The notes under the pieces are model-generated. The model was not told where the DNA came from. It saw nothing but the letters and a program-made list of their open reading frames with translations, and searched no databases. DNA of 6,818 bases. Origin: JBBRHH01 sp038222915 (GTDB lineage: Bacteria > Planctomycetota > Phycisphaerae > Tepidisphaerales > Tepidisphaeraceae). Every line of letters starts with the position of its first letter. The stretch's first letter is position 1. The stretch spans positions 1 through 6,818 of the forward strand of contig JBBRHH010000345.1 of the NCBI GenBank assembly GCA_038222915.1, in the 5' to 3' direction. Of this stretch, positions 5,178-6,818 are shown one piece after another. The position numbers and the translations under genes are program-made.

Positions 5178-6818
5178 AACGACGGCCGAGCCTGAAGCAG
5201 GGTTGGAAAAAACGCCTCCACTCTATCAAACCCGTGCCGGCGTCCTAATCGCCTGCCTCGTCGTCGTCTCGGCCACGGTCGTCGGCTACGCCGGAAACGG
5301 CATCTTCCAGGTCATCTCCATCATTCGTGACGAAGTCGTTTTTGTAGGCGCATGGATTGGAAGCGGGGCGCTGTTGGGATCGGTCTTGCTGCGTGTGTTG
5401 AGAATCAATCGCGGGGATGCGGGTACGTTATGGATTGCGACGGCCGCTGGGCTCGGCCTCGGCATCTATAGCCTGGCGGCGCTGGGTCTCGGATTGGCAG
5501 GCGTCTTAAACTGCGGTACTGCGCTCATCCTACCGCTGGCAAGTCTCTGCCTCTGGGCGATTTTCTTCTACCGCGATCGTCGCCCGCTTGCGACGAAGCC
5601 GTTCGCGCGCATGGAAACATGGCTCCGCCAACCCGCCAGTTGGGGTGCCCTCTGGATCGCCGCCATGCCGTTCCTCGCGATGGTCGCCGTCGCCGCGACG
5701 CTGCCGCCGGGCCTCCTCTGGCTGGGTGACCCGCACCCATATGACGTGCTGGAATATCACCTGCAGGTGCCGCGCGAGTGGTACGAGGCCCATCGCATCA
5801 TCCCGCTTCACCACAATGTCTTCTCCTACTTCCCATACAACGTCGAAGTGCAGTTCCTCCTCTTCATGCACATCCGCGGCGGGCCATGGACGCCGATGTA
5901 CGCGGCCCAGTTCCTGATGCTCGCCTACATGGTGCTGATGGTGCTGGCCATCGCCGGCGCGGCAAAATCGCCCGCGGGAAAAGCCATCGCAGGCGTCGCC
6001 GCCGCGACTACGCCGTGGATCATGATGCTCGGCAGCGTAGCCTACGACGAGGCCGGCCTTCTCCTGTATGCCACGCTGGCCATCGTCTGGACCCTGCGCT
6101 CGGCCTCAACTCAAACAGTTCGAAATCTCGTCCTGGCCGGAATTTTCGCCGGCCTTGCCTGCGGCGCGAAGCTCACCGCCGTCCCCATGGTTCTCATCGG
6201 CCTCCCAATCGCAGCCATGCTCTCAGGCAAGTTCCATCCAAAGCAATATGTTCCGCGATTCGCCCTTTTCGTCCTGGTTGGTCTCATCACCTTCTCCCCC
6301 TGGCTGATTCGCACCTGGCGCTGGACGGGCAACCCGGTCTTTCCAGAAGCGATGTCCGTTCTCGGCCGAGGCCACTTCAGCCCGCTCCAGGAAACGCGCT
6401 GGGAACTGGCGCACAAGCCGCGCGCCGATCAGCATTCAATAGGCGCTCATCTTCACGCGGCCTTCAAAGAGGTGATGCTCGACTGGCGCTACGCATTCCT
6501 GCTGTTGCCCCTGTCGATTGTGGCCGGGGTAATCGGATTCCGCGCCACCGAACCACGTGTCCTCCTGCTCCTCTTACTCTTCCTGATGATCTTCTGGATC
6601 GGCTTCACCCATTTGCAGAGTCGCTTTTTCGTTTTGGGCATCCCGATCGCCGCGATGCTGCTTGGCCAGATTTCAAACTTTCGATTTCAACTAGCAGCAG
6701 TCGCCGGCCTGCTCATCGCTGCCATCATCGGCTGGGCAAATGTGCATCCAGTATTGGATGGCCGGACTAGTTACGCCCAATTGGAACTGTGGCATCGCGA
6801 TCTCCCCAATCTCCATCC
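5155..6818 (+). CDS. Multi-pass membrane protein, GT-C glycosyltransferase-like (family 39/ArnT-type), C-terminus cut by window edge
   Basis: This frame is open for 554 codons with no stop before the right edge. From TTG 5155 it reads as a basic cytoplasmic start (AKTRRRK) followed by about 14-16 hydrophobic segments. The large loop after residue 182 carries GDPHPYDVLEYHLQVPREWY (D192, D197, E200, H202), placed like the acidic first external loop of GT-C enzymes, which use polyprenyl-phosphate sugar donors. Other family-like pieces are TPWIMMLGSVAYDEAG (D298, E299), LACGAKLTAVP, and SPWLIRTWRWTGNPVFP (381-397), a PW-x(2)-R plus TGNP pattern common in bacterial family 39-like proteins. These suggest a glycosyltransferase acting on the outer face of the inner membrane; the substrate cannot be inferred. 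It may be a divergent family member without proven activity. The gene overlaps hemA by 23 bp and uses a rare TTG start, so it is easy to miss. The membrane-protein call is strong; the enzyme call is moderate. Confidence 0.75.
   Translation, partial: MAKTRRRKTTAEPEAGLEKTPPLYQTRAGVLIACLVVVSATVVGYAGNGIFQVISIIRDEVVFVGAWIGSGALLGSVLLRVLRINRGDAGTLWIATAAGLGLGIYSLAALGLGLAGVLNCGTALILPLASLCLWAIFFYRDRRPLATKPFARMETWLRQPASWGALWIAAMPFLAMVAVAATLPPGLLWLGDPHPYDVLEYHLQVPREWYEAHRIIPLHHNVFSYFPYNVEVQFLLFMHIRGGPWTPMYAAQFLMLAYMVLMVLAIAGAAKSPAGKAIAGVAAATTPWIMMLGSVAYDEAGLLLYATLAIVWTLRSASTQTVRNLVLAGIFAGLACGAKLTAVPMVLIGLPIAAMLSGKFHPKQYVPRFALFVLVGLITFSPWLIRTWRWTGNPVFPEAMSVLGRGHFSPLQETRWELAHKPRADQHSIGAHLHAAFKEVMLDWRYAFLLLPLSIVAGVIGFRATEPRVLLLLLLFLMIFWIGFTHLQSRFFVLGIPIAAMLLGQISNFRFQLAAVAGLLIAAIIGWANVHPVLDGRTSYAQLELWHRDLPNLH

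Noticed and set aside
5778..6770. 330-codon plus-strand ORF in another frame over the membrane gene
   Set aside because: Rich in Arg, Pro, His and Ser with no membrane segments; the frame from 5155 has a coherent multi-pass pattern and GT-C-like motifs.

Overview
The window looks like a GC-rich bacterial chromosome segment from a Gram-negative-type organism. A planctomycete-like origin is my best guess. It rests on three things: the style of the prepilin-like protein (an FTFLE methylation motif followed by an AAIFPVAIRQTQ stretch), two Tat-exported ferritin-like proteins, and the SSLDSMVLGE variant in glutamyl-tRNA reductase. No rRNA or other marker settles the taxonomy.

The layout is two divergent gene sets around a 416-bp intergenic region (1948-2363). 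On the minus strand, reading leftward from 1947, are two consecutive ferritin-like-domain proteins with twin-arginine signal peptides (1111-1947 and 359-1057). A pseudopilin/prepilin-like protein follows; its start codon sits one base after the stop of the second ferritin-like gene, and it runs off the left edge (1-357). The ferritin-like proteins keep the ExxH pairs expected of a di-iron four-helix bundle.

On the plus strand is a compact tetrapyrrole operon with overlapping genes. It contains a stand-alone precorrin-2 dehydrogenase/sirohydrochlorin ferrochelatase-type protein (GTG start, 2364-2999), a CcsA/HemX-family membrane protein (2992-3861) and glutamyl-tRNA reductase hemA (3858-5177). 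The last gene is a large multi-pass membrane protein resembling GT-C glycosyltransferases (5155 to the right edge). It appears to start at a TTG inside hemA and stays open to the window end. The first three genes fit together: HemA starts 5-aminolevulinate synthesis from Glu-tRNA, HemX-type proteins are known partners of HemA in some bacteria, and the siroheme enzyme draws from the same pathway. The GT-C-like gene is probably only transcriptionally linked.

No tRNA, rRNA, CRISPR array, insertion sequence or clear intrinsic terminator was seen. I found no convincing new system. The observations most worth checking are the unusual ferritin-ferritin-pseudopilin arrangement, a perfect 11-bp hairpin inside the pseudopilin leader codons, the degenerate haem-handling motif in the HemX-like protein, the hidden TTG-started membrane gene, and a 48-codon leader ORF in frame with the siroheme gene.
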